A stretch of 64,000 nucleotides of DNA from Turnera subulata (taxonomy: Eukaryota; Streptophyta; Magnoliopsida; Malpighiales; Passifloraceae). How positions within the stretch are numbered: the stretch's first letter is position 1; every line of letters begins with the position of its first letter. The notes beneath the pieces were generated by a model, which was given only the letters and a program-made list of their open reading frames with translations, was not told where the DNA came from and did no database searches. The translations under genes were made by a program, and so were the position numbers. Shown one piece after another: positions 1 through 10,539 of the stretch. The stretch is taken from assembly GCA_028386065.3 (NCBI GenBank), contig JAKUCV010003561.1, forward strand, positions 22,663 through 86,662, given 5' to 3'.

Positions 1-450
1 GGCTCTCTCGTCTCATGGTTTGCAGGAGCTGCATCCCGGCTTTAGGCTCTCTCAACTCTGGTTCCCATCATCTTACAGTCTGCGGGAGCTGGGTCCCGAC
101 TTTAGGTTCTCTCCTAATTTTTTTATATCTGGGTTCTCTCAAGGTCTGGATCCCTCATGTCTGGATGACTGGACGGTTTGCAAGAACTGGATCCTTGGCT
201 TTTGATTGGGTTAACTGGCTCTCTTTTTGGGATGCAAAGACTGGGTCTTCGGGTTTTTGACTGGGTCCTCTCGTGGTTTGCAAGGGCTAGGCCTTGGCTT
301 TGCGCTCACTCATCTCACTGGTTGACTCATCCCTGGGTTTGCAAAGACTGGGTCTTTGGCTTTCCTGACTGGGTTCCTTCTCGATTGGTTCTCTCAAGGT
401 TGCAAAGACTGGGTCATCGGCTTTTGGCTGGATTTTCTCATCTATGGGTA
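1..450. repeat. Degenerate minisatellite, about 60-bp period
   Basis: Seven diverged copies of a core resembling TTTGCAAAGACTGGGTCTTT begin near positions 18, 78, 174, 230, 276, 337 and 397, each followed by a GGCTTT-like stretch. Spacing varies from about 46 to 96 bp. The array may continue left of the window. Open frames across it are by-products of the repeat. Confidence 0.7.
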
Positions 451-599
451 TCTAAAATCTCACGGTGAAGAATAACGAATGTCATCTCATGGCCTGGTCG
501 CCTCATTTCTGGGTTCCTCACATTTTCAGGTTTAGGTTAGGTGCTACCTCACAGCCAGGTTGTCCGGATCCCATGCCCCCCGTGTCGATGAACTGGGTT

Positions 600-1130
600 T
601 GAAGGTAATGGGGAGTGTTGTGCCCCTTGAGACATACAAACCAAAAGCGGGGTGTGATGCCCCTAGTATCTCACCATGGCTTTAGAAGTGGGGCTTAGTG
701 TGTCCCTGGTTCATAAACATCCCAAGTGTCCTAGCCCACAATCAAACAGGTGTTCTACTTAGTCATAGTTAGATAAATGGGTTCATCGTGCCCCTGGGAG
801 TCAATCAATCAGAGTGGGATAGCATGCCCCAACAATTGGTTCAAACCTCACAGGGTAGCATGCCCCAAGAAATTCTTAAATCCACGTGGGGTTAGCATGC
901 CCAAGAAAGCTTGACTCAAAAGATGGGGTAACATGCCCCTCATAACCTCATTAACCCAAATTACGGGCCCGCCGTGCCCCTAATATCTTGATGTAGGTCT
1001 AATCTCCAGGTAGATATGCCCATTGCGTGATGTCAGCTTGATGAGTCAGAAAAATAAGGCATGACACACCCCCTTGTCTACAATTTCCATTATCTACAAG
1101 ATTTGTTCATGCCATGCCCCTTCAGCTAAT
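600..1130. repeat. Dispersed GCATGCCCC-like motif array
   Basis: About a dozen copies of a short motif close to GCATGCCCC or GTGCCCCT occur at 20-60 bp spacing, for example near 615, 657, 796, 823, 850, 895, 934, 974 and 1113. It lies in the leader of the putative Tat/Ogre element. No coding potential is seen. Confidence 0.6.
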
Positions 1131-3339
1131 ACCCTAGGAAGTGTAAGTCTACATCAAGTGATGAATTCATGTTGTTGCCTCCCTCATTAATCATTTGTCC
1201 CCAACCAAATCTACCTTATCAAGGAATCCCAAGGTTTTACATGTAAGTGATGCATGGGTATGTCTAAAATGCGTTCATCTCTTCAATGCATAAGAGTGCC
1301 CCTAGCTTCTACATGCTTGTTTTTGGATGCAAGTGCTTATGATATATTTTCCTCTCTTCATCTTCTCCCTCTTTTCTCTCGAGTCTTCCTCCATCATGTT
1401 TTCCTTTCCTCGTCTTCTCTCTTCTCCCTCTCGGATTTTCCCTCTTCCTATTTTCTCTCTTCTCTCTTCTTCTCTCTTTTCTTATCCCCCATTCTTACTC
1501 TTTTCTCCCCTTTCCTAGGGATGCAAGTACCATGTACGGATGTAAATGCAATCTCATTCCCATATAGTGCATTCTGATGCAAGTGCCCCTAGTATGATGC
1601 ATGAGCAATGAAAATCATTTGAGCTAAGGTGAAAGTTTAAAAAACTTGAGGAAAAAGCGAGCTATCCCACCAAAACCCCCATAGCTTCAAAGAAAAAGAT
1701 GCCCAATGACTATGAACCCATTCACCTTAAATTCTAATTGGGACCCCAAAGGTGGACATTCCTTGTTGAAAGGTTTAGATGGATGAAGAATTGTCTAGTC
1801 AGGATAAGATGGATGGATGAGTGAATATCCTTTCGAAGATAGGCAGAGCAATGTGACCTAACAAATGGATGTCTCCCTGTTGTCAGTGGCTACTATCCCG
1901 TTTTTGTTTTGGCCTTAACTTTTGCCTAGGCCGCCCTTTCGGGTTTTCAACCTAGCAGGCTTTCTTTTTTTTTCTCTCTATCTCTTTTTTTGTGGGAGTA
2001 GCAACCATAGACACAGAGTACAGAGACCATAAAGTTTGGTCTAGATCAAGATCACTCGGGTTGGGTATACTCGGATGACTAATGGAAAAGTGAACCTTCA
2101 ACCTTGAGTGAGAACCATCTAGCTGAGCTATGTCTAAGAGATTATTGAAGAGAAGTGCTTCATGATGACCGGATTCACAGTGAATCTTTTGAGAGAGGCA
2201 GACTCGAATGACAATGAAATACAAGTTGAAAAAGGGAGACCTTATGACTACAAAAGAGGCCTGAGTACAATCAATAGTATGGCATGCGTATCTAGCGATG
2301 ACCCCAATCTTTCCATCGAATCTATCTGGGAACCAACAATAGTCCGAGCCCATTGTCGGGTTACCTACGTATCTGTGGATGTGGTGTTAGGTTTCAGATG
2401 AGGGTGTTTTGTGGAAGGCTTGAAATAGTGGGAGAATACTTGTATTATGATTTCTTCCTTTCTTCCCGGTTCCAAGGGATGGGAGATGAATCAACATTCA
2501 GGCAACAAGGGTCACTTCCTCGTTTTTTCTTTTCTTTCTTTTCGATTTCTTTTTTCTTTTCTTTTCTTTTCTCTTTTTTTTTTCGAAGAGAGTGATCCTT
2601 TTGAATAAGTGCACTTGGATTGAGTTCTTTTAGAAGCTAGGTTCGTTTTCGGAAAACAACTCTTTTAGATAAGTGTTCACGACAGTTATGATGGGTTCGA
2701 CATGGAGGATGGGTTGGATATGTGTTCGAAGGTCAAATCGGGAAAGTGTTTTTAGGGGTGGATTAAGGTAAGTGTTTAGGATTACATCCACTGAATCAGG
2801 TCTTCAAATGAAGTCATGCATAGTTAGCCACATGTACACAGAAAATAAGGAAATCAAAGTTTTATTCCTTATGTGAAAATCGAAGTACAAATAATGACAC
2901 TGTTGGTTGTTAGACATAGAATTTAACCCTTGCTCCTTTTTTGACTTGACTTAACCTCTAGATTCTAAAAAGCAACTACCCTGCCTCTCCCAATTCTCTG
3001 TCATCATTCTATCCATTCTTAATAATTCAGTCTGTGGTCTCTATTTGATCCTTACCTACACTTCTTGTTCACCTCCTGGAATGCGTCATCTTCACCATTA
3101 CCTTTTAACCCTCCCCATTTTCTTCTCACCGAGTCCCTGTCATAGTTCTCATCGTCATCCCCATTGTGTTCCAATTGTCGGAGCTCGTACCTTGTTCACT
3201 TGGGAAGGCCCAATGACAATGTCCCCACTTGATGCCCCAGCTTTGTTTATCGGCTTAACTTGTTAGTTCAACTCCCTCATCATATGATTCCTCTCCCAGC
3301 TTCTCCTCTCAGCTCGTCAATTTGGCTCACAAATAGAAA
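1131..3339. other. Non-coding leader with pyrimidine-rich tracts
   Basis: No gene is recognised. There are two long pyrimidine tracts on the plus strand (about 1340-1520 and 2516-2585). Near 1915-1965 there is a stretch with GCCTAGGC and CCTAGCAGGC around a TTTCGGG core, a style of sequence I associate with plant Tat elements. A 133-codon minus-strand frame at 1952-2353 resembles nothing known to me. Confidence 0.5.
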
Positions 3340-3890
3340 CTGGGGTTTACATCTCCGTTCTGGAAGAGGGTCCAATCGGGTCACCACACCTCACCTCCCA
3401 AACTGTAAATACTGAGGCTTACATCTCCTCTTCACAAGAAGGCCTAAACATCAGCTTTCTCCATTCCTTGTCCCCTCACCATACCTCAAGTAATTTCACA
3501 TGCTCTTCGTCCCAGTTTCTCCCTGGGATTTGTATTTCTTCCAATGGGAAGGTCCCCTCAGTTCTTCTTAGCTTGTATGTTTAACCCTCATCAGTTTGGC
3601 TTAGCTTCGTGTCCCTGTCCCTTGGCTTCCCAACTCGACATCTCAACTTGGCAACTTGACTCGGCTACTCGACTTGCCTTCTTAAATCAGCTTATCGACT
3701 TGGCTCACCGGCTTGGACCATCAACTTGGTTCACACTCAAACAATAGAGCTTACATCATTCTCCTTAAGAGGATGACTAGACTAGCATCTCCTCTCACAA
3801 GAAAACCCAAACCGGTCATCCCACCTCACTTCTTCTGCTATAGTTCTTGGGGCTTACATCTCCTCTCACGAAAAGGCCCAAAGTCACCAT
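3340..3890. repeat. Degenerate repeats around GGCTTACATCTCCTCTCAC
   Basis: Diverged copies of a unit with the core GCTTACATCTCCTCTCACAA followed by GAAGGCCCAAA occur near 3348, 3414, 3748, 3786 and 3852. Between them (about 3595-3735) is a second family of short CAACTTGGC-like words. Both are non-coding leader repeats. Confidence 0.6.
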
Positions 3891-5032
3891 AGTGTCTTAA
3901 GTTGATGCCTCGTCACTGCCTCTGCCTTCTTCCCAACTTTTGCCTTAGGATACCTCCATGACTTCTATTGTCTTCACCATCTCCCTGTCTACTGAGATTC
4001 ATTGCCTTGTGATGTATCCCTCATCCCTAATATCTTCATCATCACCTTCCAACTAAGCCACTACCCACCCCTGGTGTCCTAAGGGTCAATTCTAATGATA
4101 GAGTCCATGGTCATCAGGAATCCTAGACTCAAGCTTTGTTTTCTCTCAGGACATTTGAAAACGATGGAAAAGCAAGATGGAATACGTTCGCTAAACATTT
4201 ACCTCATTCTTCCAAGATATATATTTTATGAAGACTCAGGTTCAAAAGGGTTCGAAATTGAAAAAAATGAGACACCCTAGATCGAATTCATTTTTGTGCT
4301 TCGAAAAACATGAAATGTAATGCCGAATGCATGCAAATGTGAATTCCCTAAGACAAGATAGACTAACTGAACATATATGTCAACTGGGAAATAACACCAG
4401 AATTCTAACGTCGTCTTAAACATGTATACTTACTCTCATAGGGTTCCTTTCCTAGACTCATCAATTCACACCACACGATGTAGTACCCTACGCAGAGTTA
4501 GCACGGCGGTCCCGCTAGCCGGTTAGCGGGCGGAGTCAAAGGGCAGCGTCTTTTACCGGTGCAGGCGGGCCTAGCGAAATTTTTTTTACTATACAGTTTC
4601 CTACATATTTTTTTAATTATTTTCCAAGTTTATCGAAATAAAAAGACCCTATTTACAAACACTCGAATCCACAACAATGATCACACAAAAATAGACATAC
4701 CACTTATTGATTCAATATGCATGAGATGCTCAGGGTATGTAGCTTGATGGGGGCTAGAGATTGCCGCTAGGGAATAGGTTGACCTACTCACATGTGATAA
4801 TGGATATCGCGTGAGGTCCAAGGCCCATTAATCCCCATCATTACTAAGCATCGAGAAACGGGTTCACTCAAACCGCCATCGCTTAAAGAAAGCATTGTGG
4901 TGGACTTGGATTCCCTCGCCCTCTTACGATAGAGGCTTCACATCAATCATCATGAATGCAAGGCACTTATGATGACACATAAAAAGGAACACATAACTCA
5001 ATGATTGCACAAGGTTTCTTAAACCCACTACT
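3891..5032. other. Non-coding leader up to the primer-binding region
   Basis: No gene is seen. A short GC-rich hairpin at 4511-4530 has 7-bp arms CCCGCTA and TAGCGGG. The rest is AT-rich unique sequence lying next to the PBS in the proposed minus-strand element. Confidence 0.5.
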
Positions 5033-5050
5033 TCCCCATTGGAGTCACCA
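5033..5050 (-). promoter_or_regulatory. Putative primer-binding site
   Basis: Read on the minus strand, the two bases after the LTR are followed by TGGTGACTCCAATGGGGA. This lies where reverse transcription would be primed. It resembles the TGGYGACTCYRCTGGGGA sequences found after 5' LTRs of plant Tat-type elements, which is recalled family knowledge. The primer tRNA was not determined. Confidence 0.5.
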
Positions 5051-6031
5051 ACTGTGAATACCCGACCCAAAATCACTTGGGCCTATTCACCTATTCCTTT
5101 TCACCTTCTTTCTTGGGTCAATCCCATGTCAGTAGAGTCGCCACCCAAATTTTATTAAGGGAAAAATTTGGGAAAAACCTTCGTATGACTCCTTTAGGCT
5201 ACGTGGTCATAGCGAACCAAAGACATGGGATCGGAGGTTCGTCACAGATGGGATGGTGTTAGGCACCCATCTGTGTTGGGTCGAAACCTTATGCAATTAA
5301 AGAGTACAAGTGTGCCTTGTGCAAGTGTGCAATCGTGGAAACAAATCATATAAAAATACTAAAATTGAATTAGAGGGGAAGGAGAAGAAGGTATAGAACA
5401 AAAAGGGAAAATAAACATATTTGGGATTGAGTCCCCACCACTAGAGACCATCTATGTACCCTGGCAACCGGGTTCAAAGCCCACGTAGTTCTTGACATGG
5501 CAACACAACAATCACATAATCACTAAAAGCGTCATCAAATAACCAGCAGGTATCAATCAATAAAGTGCGCAATCGAAAAGGGTTAGAACACTTGTCTTTG
5601 TTGTTGGACAGAACCTATAGATTGTCTTCTTCTGGATTTTAGATAGTGAAAATGGCCTATTCAACTTCTAGTCCCAACAGCAAAGTTGTAGCACTCCCTC
5701 TTAGCTTTCTATAGAGTCTAAGATCACAGCAATCCCACTTCTAGAACTCGAGATGTGAATCATTTTCGGAGACTACTGGCATCAGGCCCTTCTACTCAGA
5801 TTGCCCACCTTCTTGGCTCCTAGATTGCTTTTTGATTGCTTCCTCCTCTTGATCTTCTCCTGATCTCCTCTTATTGACTTCTTCCTTGATGCTTTCCCAC
5901 AAAATTTCTCCAGAGTTTCTGCCTATAGAAATGTTTCTAGGCTTGGAGAAGTAGAGTTTCTCCAAGCAAACAAAAGCTTATGGGGGTGTGTGTAATGGGC
6001 GATTGATCCTCTAAAATGTGTGTGAAGGGTC

Positions 6032-6041
6032 CTATTTATAG
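6032..6041 (-). promoter_or_regulatory. TATA box of the LTR promoter
   Basis: The minus strand reads CTATAAATAG, a strong plant TATA box, in the middle of the LTR. It is the main evidence for the orientation of this element. Confidence 0.5.
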
Positions 6042-6168
6042 TGCTCCGGGAAGCCTAGGGGTGTGGAACTGCTTAATGGTGAAGATTATGCCTTAAAATT
6101 TGGTCCAAAACCGCGTAGGATCGAAATTAGAAACAAAATAGGAGAATTGGGCGAATCTGGGAAGTGAG

Positions 6169-6276
6169 GACCGCCATTGCCGGCGGTCATCTACTGCATG
6201 ACCGCCAGTGCCGACGGTCATGTGTGGATGTCCGCCGGCACCTGGCGGTCATCATGAGAGGACCGTCCGGCAGTCC
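6169..6276. repeat. Cluster of GC-rich hairpins in the LTR U3
   Basis: Successive imperfect palindromes of the form GACCGCC-loop-GGCGGTC lie at 6169-6188, 6200-6219, 6229-6250 and, more degenerate, 6261-6276. They stand out against AT-rich surroundings and lie upstream of the TATA box in the proposed orientation. Confidence 0.65.
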
Positions 6277-7050
6277 GCGTGTCACACGTTCTTTCCATTT
6301 TCGAACCCCCTAATTCAGCCCTGATTTGATCCTACCGCATAATCAACTCCTAATCAACCCAGAATCACTCAATTACTTGATTACTACTCCCCTAAATCAT
6401 TCTATAACTGATTGATTACACATTAGACACCCATTTTAAGCAAAATCATACTAAAAACACAATTTCTAATTAAAAGATGACTTAGCTCTGTTTTTCCACG
6501 AAAATCAGAGCCAAGATTAGTCTGCGAGAAATGTGTTAATGGGCTAATTATACTCTGGAGAATTCATTAATTTGGGCCCTTAAACCCATCCTCAACCCAA
6601 AGATAAATCATCTCATTAAAATTAGATTAAAGATAGATAAAAGGCCCAAGTAATGAAATAAACACATTTCAGTGTAAATAAACCTTATTATATATTTTAC
6701 TCTAAGATTAATTCATCTCATTAATCCTAGCATACTAATATACAAAGGCTCAAATTACCAAATTGTATTATTTCCACTAGAGTAGATTCTTGACATGCCT
6801 TACTCCTAGGATCAAATCATCTCATCAACCCTAAGATCAAACACATTTAAAATCTAATTTTTGTGGAAAAATCGTGGGTCAAATTTGGGTGTTCACAGGG
6901 GCACATTACTAAAGCTTGCCTTTGTCTGCGTCACAAGGTTTAAAACTTGATAGAGCAAGGAACGGTGGTCTTGCCACCTAAGCTAAACACCAAGACTAAT
7001 CCTTTACTGGCCCATTTTTTTAAGGAGAGCGCGTAGACTACTCCAAGTTT

Positions 7051-7640
7051 ATGCATCCTGTGTGTGAATTTTGGATTGTTTGTTTCTTGACCAAAGGAAC
7101 AATGTGGACTCATATGAAAAGGTGGATGCTATCACAAGATCTGATTGTGTGGCTAGAAAAAAAGCAAGCCGACATATCCATTTGGAGTCGATTGATGTCA
7201 TCACGCCCACACCGTGAGAAAGTGTTGAAACTTATGGGCAAGGCCTATGTTCCCATTGACACGAAGGCAAAGACTTTGATAGGAATGATAACATCATTGA
7301 GCAAGAAGATCTAATTGAATTTTCGGACAAATACTTAGTCCCGCAAAAAAAAACACATATTGATGCACTCTACATAACCATCCAGAACAAGGTCCCAATG
7401 GTTCTAATTGACAACAAGTCATCCCTGAATGTTTGTCCTCTAAACGTTGTTGGCCTTTTAGGATTGCGGCCTGAGGATTTCGTCCCCTCAAAGATGATGG
7501 TGAAAGCTCATGATAATGCCAATAGGGAAGTCCTAGGCACCATTGAACTAGAAGTGAACTTCTAGCTGACACATTCTGCAATGAATCCCAACTAGAAGTG
7601 AACTCGAGCTTCAATTTGCTCCTCGGCAGACCGTGGTTAC
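7051..7640 (+). pseudogene. Decayed Ty3/gypsy gag-protease remnant
   Basis: An 87-codon frame from 7051 reads into KVLKLMGKAYVP and then, past frame breaks, through a protease-like stretch with VLIDNKSSLNVCP near 7395-7445. In Tat-type gypsy proteases this motif is normally VLIDNGSSLNVCP, so the Gly of the active-site DNGS has become Lys. It is followed by a REVLGTIELEV-like stretch. The fragment is short, has several stops and cannot make a working polyprotein. It is probably the same element as the RT remnant at 10540-11515. Confidence 0.65.
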
Positions 7641-8265
7641 TCCAAGCTTGAGCTATAGGACTCTTCTTCAAACGCTGAAGTTTCCATAAGATGGTGGAGT
7701 TGTGACAATCTGGGGGATGCATCGGGTGTAACCCCCGTGTCCCGAAAATACTATTTTACATGCATGATTACCAAAATACCCATTTTCGTGACCCGGGCTA
7801 CTAGGTCACTATGCAATATTCAACGATATCCACAACACACTTAGTGTAATGTACAATCATCATATAAATATAGGATCAACATTCCAAAATCATTTGTCCA
7901 TAACCCATAATAATCGCAACATATCATATACAACAATCCAACCATATCAATCTCATATAACAATAGCATCAGCGCAACTAAAATTTAACAACAACATTTT
8001 TTTTTATGAGAAAATTTAACAACTTAAAGTAATGCATGAGGTATGAAATGTATGGAGATGGATCACGAGTGGCGTCACCACCTGCTACATCTCTGATTCC
8101 CAATCTCTTAATCCGCTGGAATAGAGAAGTCACGAACCCTGCAAATTATTAAAGATTTGAAGGATGAATTGTGGTGAGTTGTTAACTCCGAGAGTAACCT
8201 GGAGAGCAGTATACGCGTCGACAGTAATTCGTTTGCACAATATAGAGGAGAGTAACAATCGACGT
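7641..8265. other. No gene; possible LTR-like DNA
   Basis: Nothing coding is seen. The sequence GTGTAACCCCCGTGTCCCG near 7727 looks like the start of a Tekay-type LTR (TGTAAC followed by a C-rich stretch), but I found neither an end nor a TSD. The stretch just before 8266 is the target of the next element. Confidence 0.35.
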
Positions 8266-8273
8266 ACTAGAAG

Positions 8274-9328
8274 TAGGAGTGTAAATGAGTTGAGCTACTT
8301 GTGAGCTATTCGGGATCGACTCGGTTGATACTCGAACTCGACTCATGCTTATTGAGCTCAAGCCGAGCTCGAGTTAAGCTTTTTGGTCGAGCGAGTCGAG
8401 CTCGAGCTTGATAATACTAGGCTCGTTAGGCTCGCGAGCCTTATCGAGCTCCATTATTTTTTATTAAATGTTGAGGCCCACTTGTTTGATTAATATTTAT
8501 TAAGTGTGGAGGCCCATCTTTTTAATTTAGATTGTTAACTATAATTAGGTTGGGTCTTTCTAATCATTTTTCAGCCTAATTTTACATCGATTAAAGTGAA
8601 ACTGGAAGGTTCAAAAGTAATAAATGAATCAGAATAAATCCTAACCCTTGCTGCTAAATCGTTGACAAATAAAAAAAAATCCCTAACCCTCTCAGTTTCT
8701 CACTCGCTCCCGTGCCAGAGCTAAACTTAATCCATTAATTTCAATGATTCATTGTAGCAATTAAATTTCTGAATTCTTTCCACATATAAATACCAGCCCA
8801 AGTCGGCAACTATTGCCTCTTTTCCGGCATCAGCAAAGACCCCCCCTCCTCCACCTCTTACCGCCACGATCTCAAGGACGCCATCTCTATGACCTCTGAC
8901 GCGATGAAAGCGATTGCATGTTGCAATCTAGAAAAGCAAAAACATTCATCTTTTCCTAAAAGCCAATCAAATTTATTGGAGGTGGGTTTTGATAGCTGTG
9001 ATTTTGTCACCGTTGAAATAAATTTAGTTCTTTTATTAGCGTTTTTGCTTGGTTGTTAGTTTGAGATTTGAAGATAGAAAAAGAGAATTGTGTGGCGTAC
9101 CAAAGTGGCTAGTGAGTGGGAATTGAGTGCCACATTATCAACGTAATCGAACTTAATCGAGCCTAATCGAGTCATGCTCGAGAAAGGGAATTTTTTGCCG
9201 AGTTCGAGTTTGAGCCTAGAAGTTAAATCTCATTCGAGCTCGAGCCGAGTTCGAGCTTCGCAGTTTCTTAATGAGCTCGAATCGAGCTTGCCAATACTAG
9301 GCTTGACTCGGCTCGTTTATATCTCCTA
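8274..9328. mobile_element. Non-autonomous hAT-like element
   Basis: Imperfect terminal inverted repeats (left TAGGAGTGTAAATGAG, right end inverted TAGGAGATATAAACGAG) are flanked by 8-bp direct repeats ACTAGAAG (8266-8273) and ACTAGGAG (9329-9336). An 8-bp duplication is diagnostic for the hAT superfamily. Subterminal regions (about 8300-8440 and 9130-9310) are packed with GAGCTCGAG-type words. There is no transposase. The interior (about 8650-9050) contains CATATAAATACC (near 8783) and a frame open for roughly 80 codons after it, possibly a captured gene start. Confidence 0.75.
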
Positions 9329-9602
9329 ACTAGGAGTATTCTGTGTGGGTTTCAAGTACAGATAGATATCCTAGTATCCAGTTTCATCTATGGGAGCACG
9401 CCAGCAATGTTATCGTAGATAAGACATACCCAAGTATTTTAACATCGTGATTCGTCGTGATCATTCCAACAAGGTTCTCAAAAGAAAAGACATACCAAAG
9501 TATCATAACATTGTATTTCATCTCAGAATCATGTGAGCAAGGACAAAGCATGCTGAAAAGGCCCTATGTTGCTCGACAGTCGACCAGCCGAGACATTATA
9601 CT

Positions 9603-9614
9603 TGGTATGAGAGC
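9603..9614 (+). promoter_or_regulatory. Cassandra primer-binding site (tRNA-iMet)
   Basis: TGGTATGAGAGC lies two bases after the 5' LTR tail. It matches the plant initiator-methionine tRNA primer-binding consensus TGGTATCAGAGC except for one base. Confidence 0.75.
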
Positions 9615-9982
9615 TCTGGAGTTCCCCTAGTATGGTGCGGGGTTTGGGGACGAATCTAGCAAAGCTGGTGGACATGTGATACCCGGAGTCGATAAGGGCG
9701 GGAAGTATACGCCAGTGTAGGGGTGAGCATGGATAAGGAGCGACTTCTGGCAGGCTTCTATATGGAGGAGCACATGAATGAATTGAATCCACATCGGAAT
9801 AGGAGAGATCCTGAGACTATGTAGGGACGCGGCTGCACAGTTGGGGCGGTTTCAAAATTATACAAGTATGGGACTGTATAATTAAGAATAGCTCAAATGA
9901 AGTGATTTTGAGGTTGTACAAGTATGGGACTGTATAATTGAGAATAACTTAAACAATTTGATGGGTAGTAACTATATCAACA

Positions 9983-10090
9983 AGGTGCACCTACCTTTTC
10001 GGTGCTCATTCCATAAGAACTCTAAAGTTAAATGTGATTGGCTTAGAGCAATTTTAGGATGGGTGACCTCTTGGGAAGTTTTCCTCGGAA
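9983..10090 (+). ncRNA. 5S-rRNA-derived sequence in Cassandra LTR
   Basis: The segment follows plant 5S rRNA from GGTGCAC through AGAACTCTAAAGTTAA to AGGATGGGTGACCTCTTGGG and AAGT. It keeps the Pol III internal control region: an A-box-like stretch near 10027 and a well conserved C-box near 10056-10080. It is not a true 5S gene, being part of an LTR with substitutions and altered ends. In the family this DNA acts as a Pol III promoter. Confidence 0.8.
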
Positions 10091-10320
10091 ACATGCGAGT
10101 GAGGAAAAAGCATATTAGAAAGGTCTCGTGTTGGTCTGTAAAGACAGTCGACAAGTCAGGACGTTACATCTGACACCTCCATAAACCCGATATATGGTTT
10201 AGAAGAAGATATGGAATTATCTCTATCTGGTTTCACCTTTGAATAAGTTGGCACCATAACTACGTCCTCATACAATGATGAGCGCAAAATGCCACTTTAC
10301 TGTGGTCCTCATAGCGACTT

Positions 10321-10500
10321 TTTTTTTTACTAGAAGAGTATCCTCGTCGACACGAGACTAATCTCTCCCGGGCTCCGATCGGCACCTGTTAAGGTGGGTA
10401 TCCTACCAACTGTGCATTCTCCATTTACATTACTAGGACTTGAACCTTGGTTGATACTTAAGGGACCCCAGCCCTTCTCCACTGAGACCAACACAAGTTG
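10321..10500 (-). mobile_element. tRNA-derived SINE
   Basis: A 180-bp insertion is flanked by perfect 19-bp repeats GTGGTCCTCATAGCGACTT (10302-10320 and 10501-10519). On the minus strand it starts with a box A-like TTGGTCTCAGTGG, then a box B GGTTCAAGTCC (near 10446-10456), and ends in an A-run (plus-strand T-run at 10321-10328). This is the full anatomy of a Pol III SINE with target-primed insertion. The perfect TSD suggests a fairly recent insertion. Confidence 0.85.
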
Positions 10501-10539
10501 GTGGTCCTCATAGCGACTTAGTAATCATGGGAATAACGA

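Larger units (their letters stand above)
1..6897 (-). mobile_element. Partial Tat/Ogre-like Ty3/gypsy element, 5' LTR plus non-coding leader
   Basis: An LTR bounded by TGTGAA and TTCACA occupies the right end. On the minus strand it is followed directly by a primer-binding-like site and about 5 kb of DNA rich in degenerate repeats without a convincing ORF. A TATA box on the minus strand inside the LTR supports this orientation. Long repeat-rich untranslated regions are typical of the Tat/Ogre gypsy lineage; assignment to that lineage is inference. No gag or pol is visible before the window edge, so the element is either non-coding or its genes lie to the left. Confidence 0.55.
5053..6897 (-). 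repeat. LTR, 1845 bp
   Basis: Bounded by TGTGAA and TTCACA, perfect inverted ends of the kind seen in LTRs. On the minus strand a TATA box at 6041-6032 puts U3 at about 860 bp and R-U5 at about 980 bp. No matching partner LTR or TSD lies inside the window. Confidence 0.6.
9530..10168 (+). mobile_element. Truncated Cassandra TRIM element
   Basis: The 3' LTR ends at 10168 in ACGTTACA and contains 5S-rRNA-like DNA, the hallmark of Cassandra terminal-repeat retrotransposons in miniature. About 70 bp at 9530-9600 matches the last part of that LTR (AAAGCATG..., GACAGTCGAC...) and is followed by a tRNA-Met PBS at 9603-9614, so it is the tail of the 5' LTR. The internal domain has no genes, as in all Cassandra elements. 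A 58-bp-spaced repeat (TACAAGTATGGGACTGTATA at about 9858 and 9917) is near the likely start of the 3' LTR. The left LTR start and TSD are missing. Confidence 0.8.

Noticed and set aside
6898..7050. LTR 5053-6897 read as the 5' LTR of the plus-strand gypsy remnant at 7051
   Set aside because: Only about 150 bp would separate the LTR from gag/protease remains, and both the TATA box and the PBS-like site indicate the opposite orientation.
7727..8265. A further LTR beginning TGTAACCCCC
   Set aside because: Only the start looks LTR-like; no end, partner or TSD was found.
9983..10090. A functional 5S rRNA gene
   Set aside because: The 5' part of 5S is missing or altered and the segment is embedded in a terminal repeat with a tRNA-Met PBS next to its partner; Cassandra explains it better.
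10340..10490. A tRNA gene on the minus strand (A and B boxes present)
   Set aside because: No cloverleaf can be drawn and the unit has an A-tail and 19-bp TSD, so it is a SINE.
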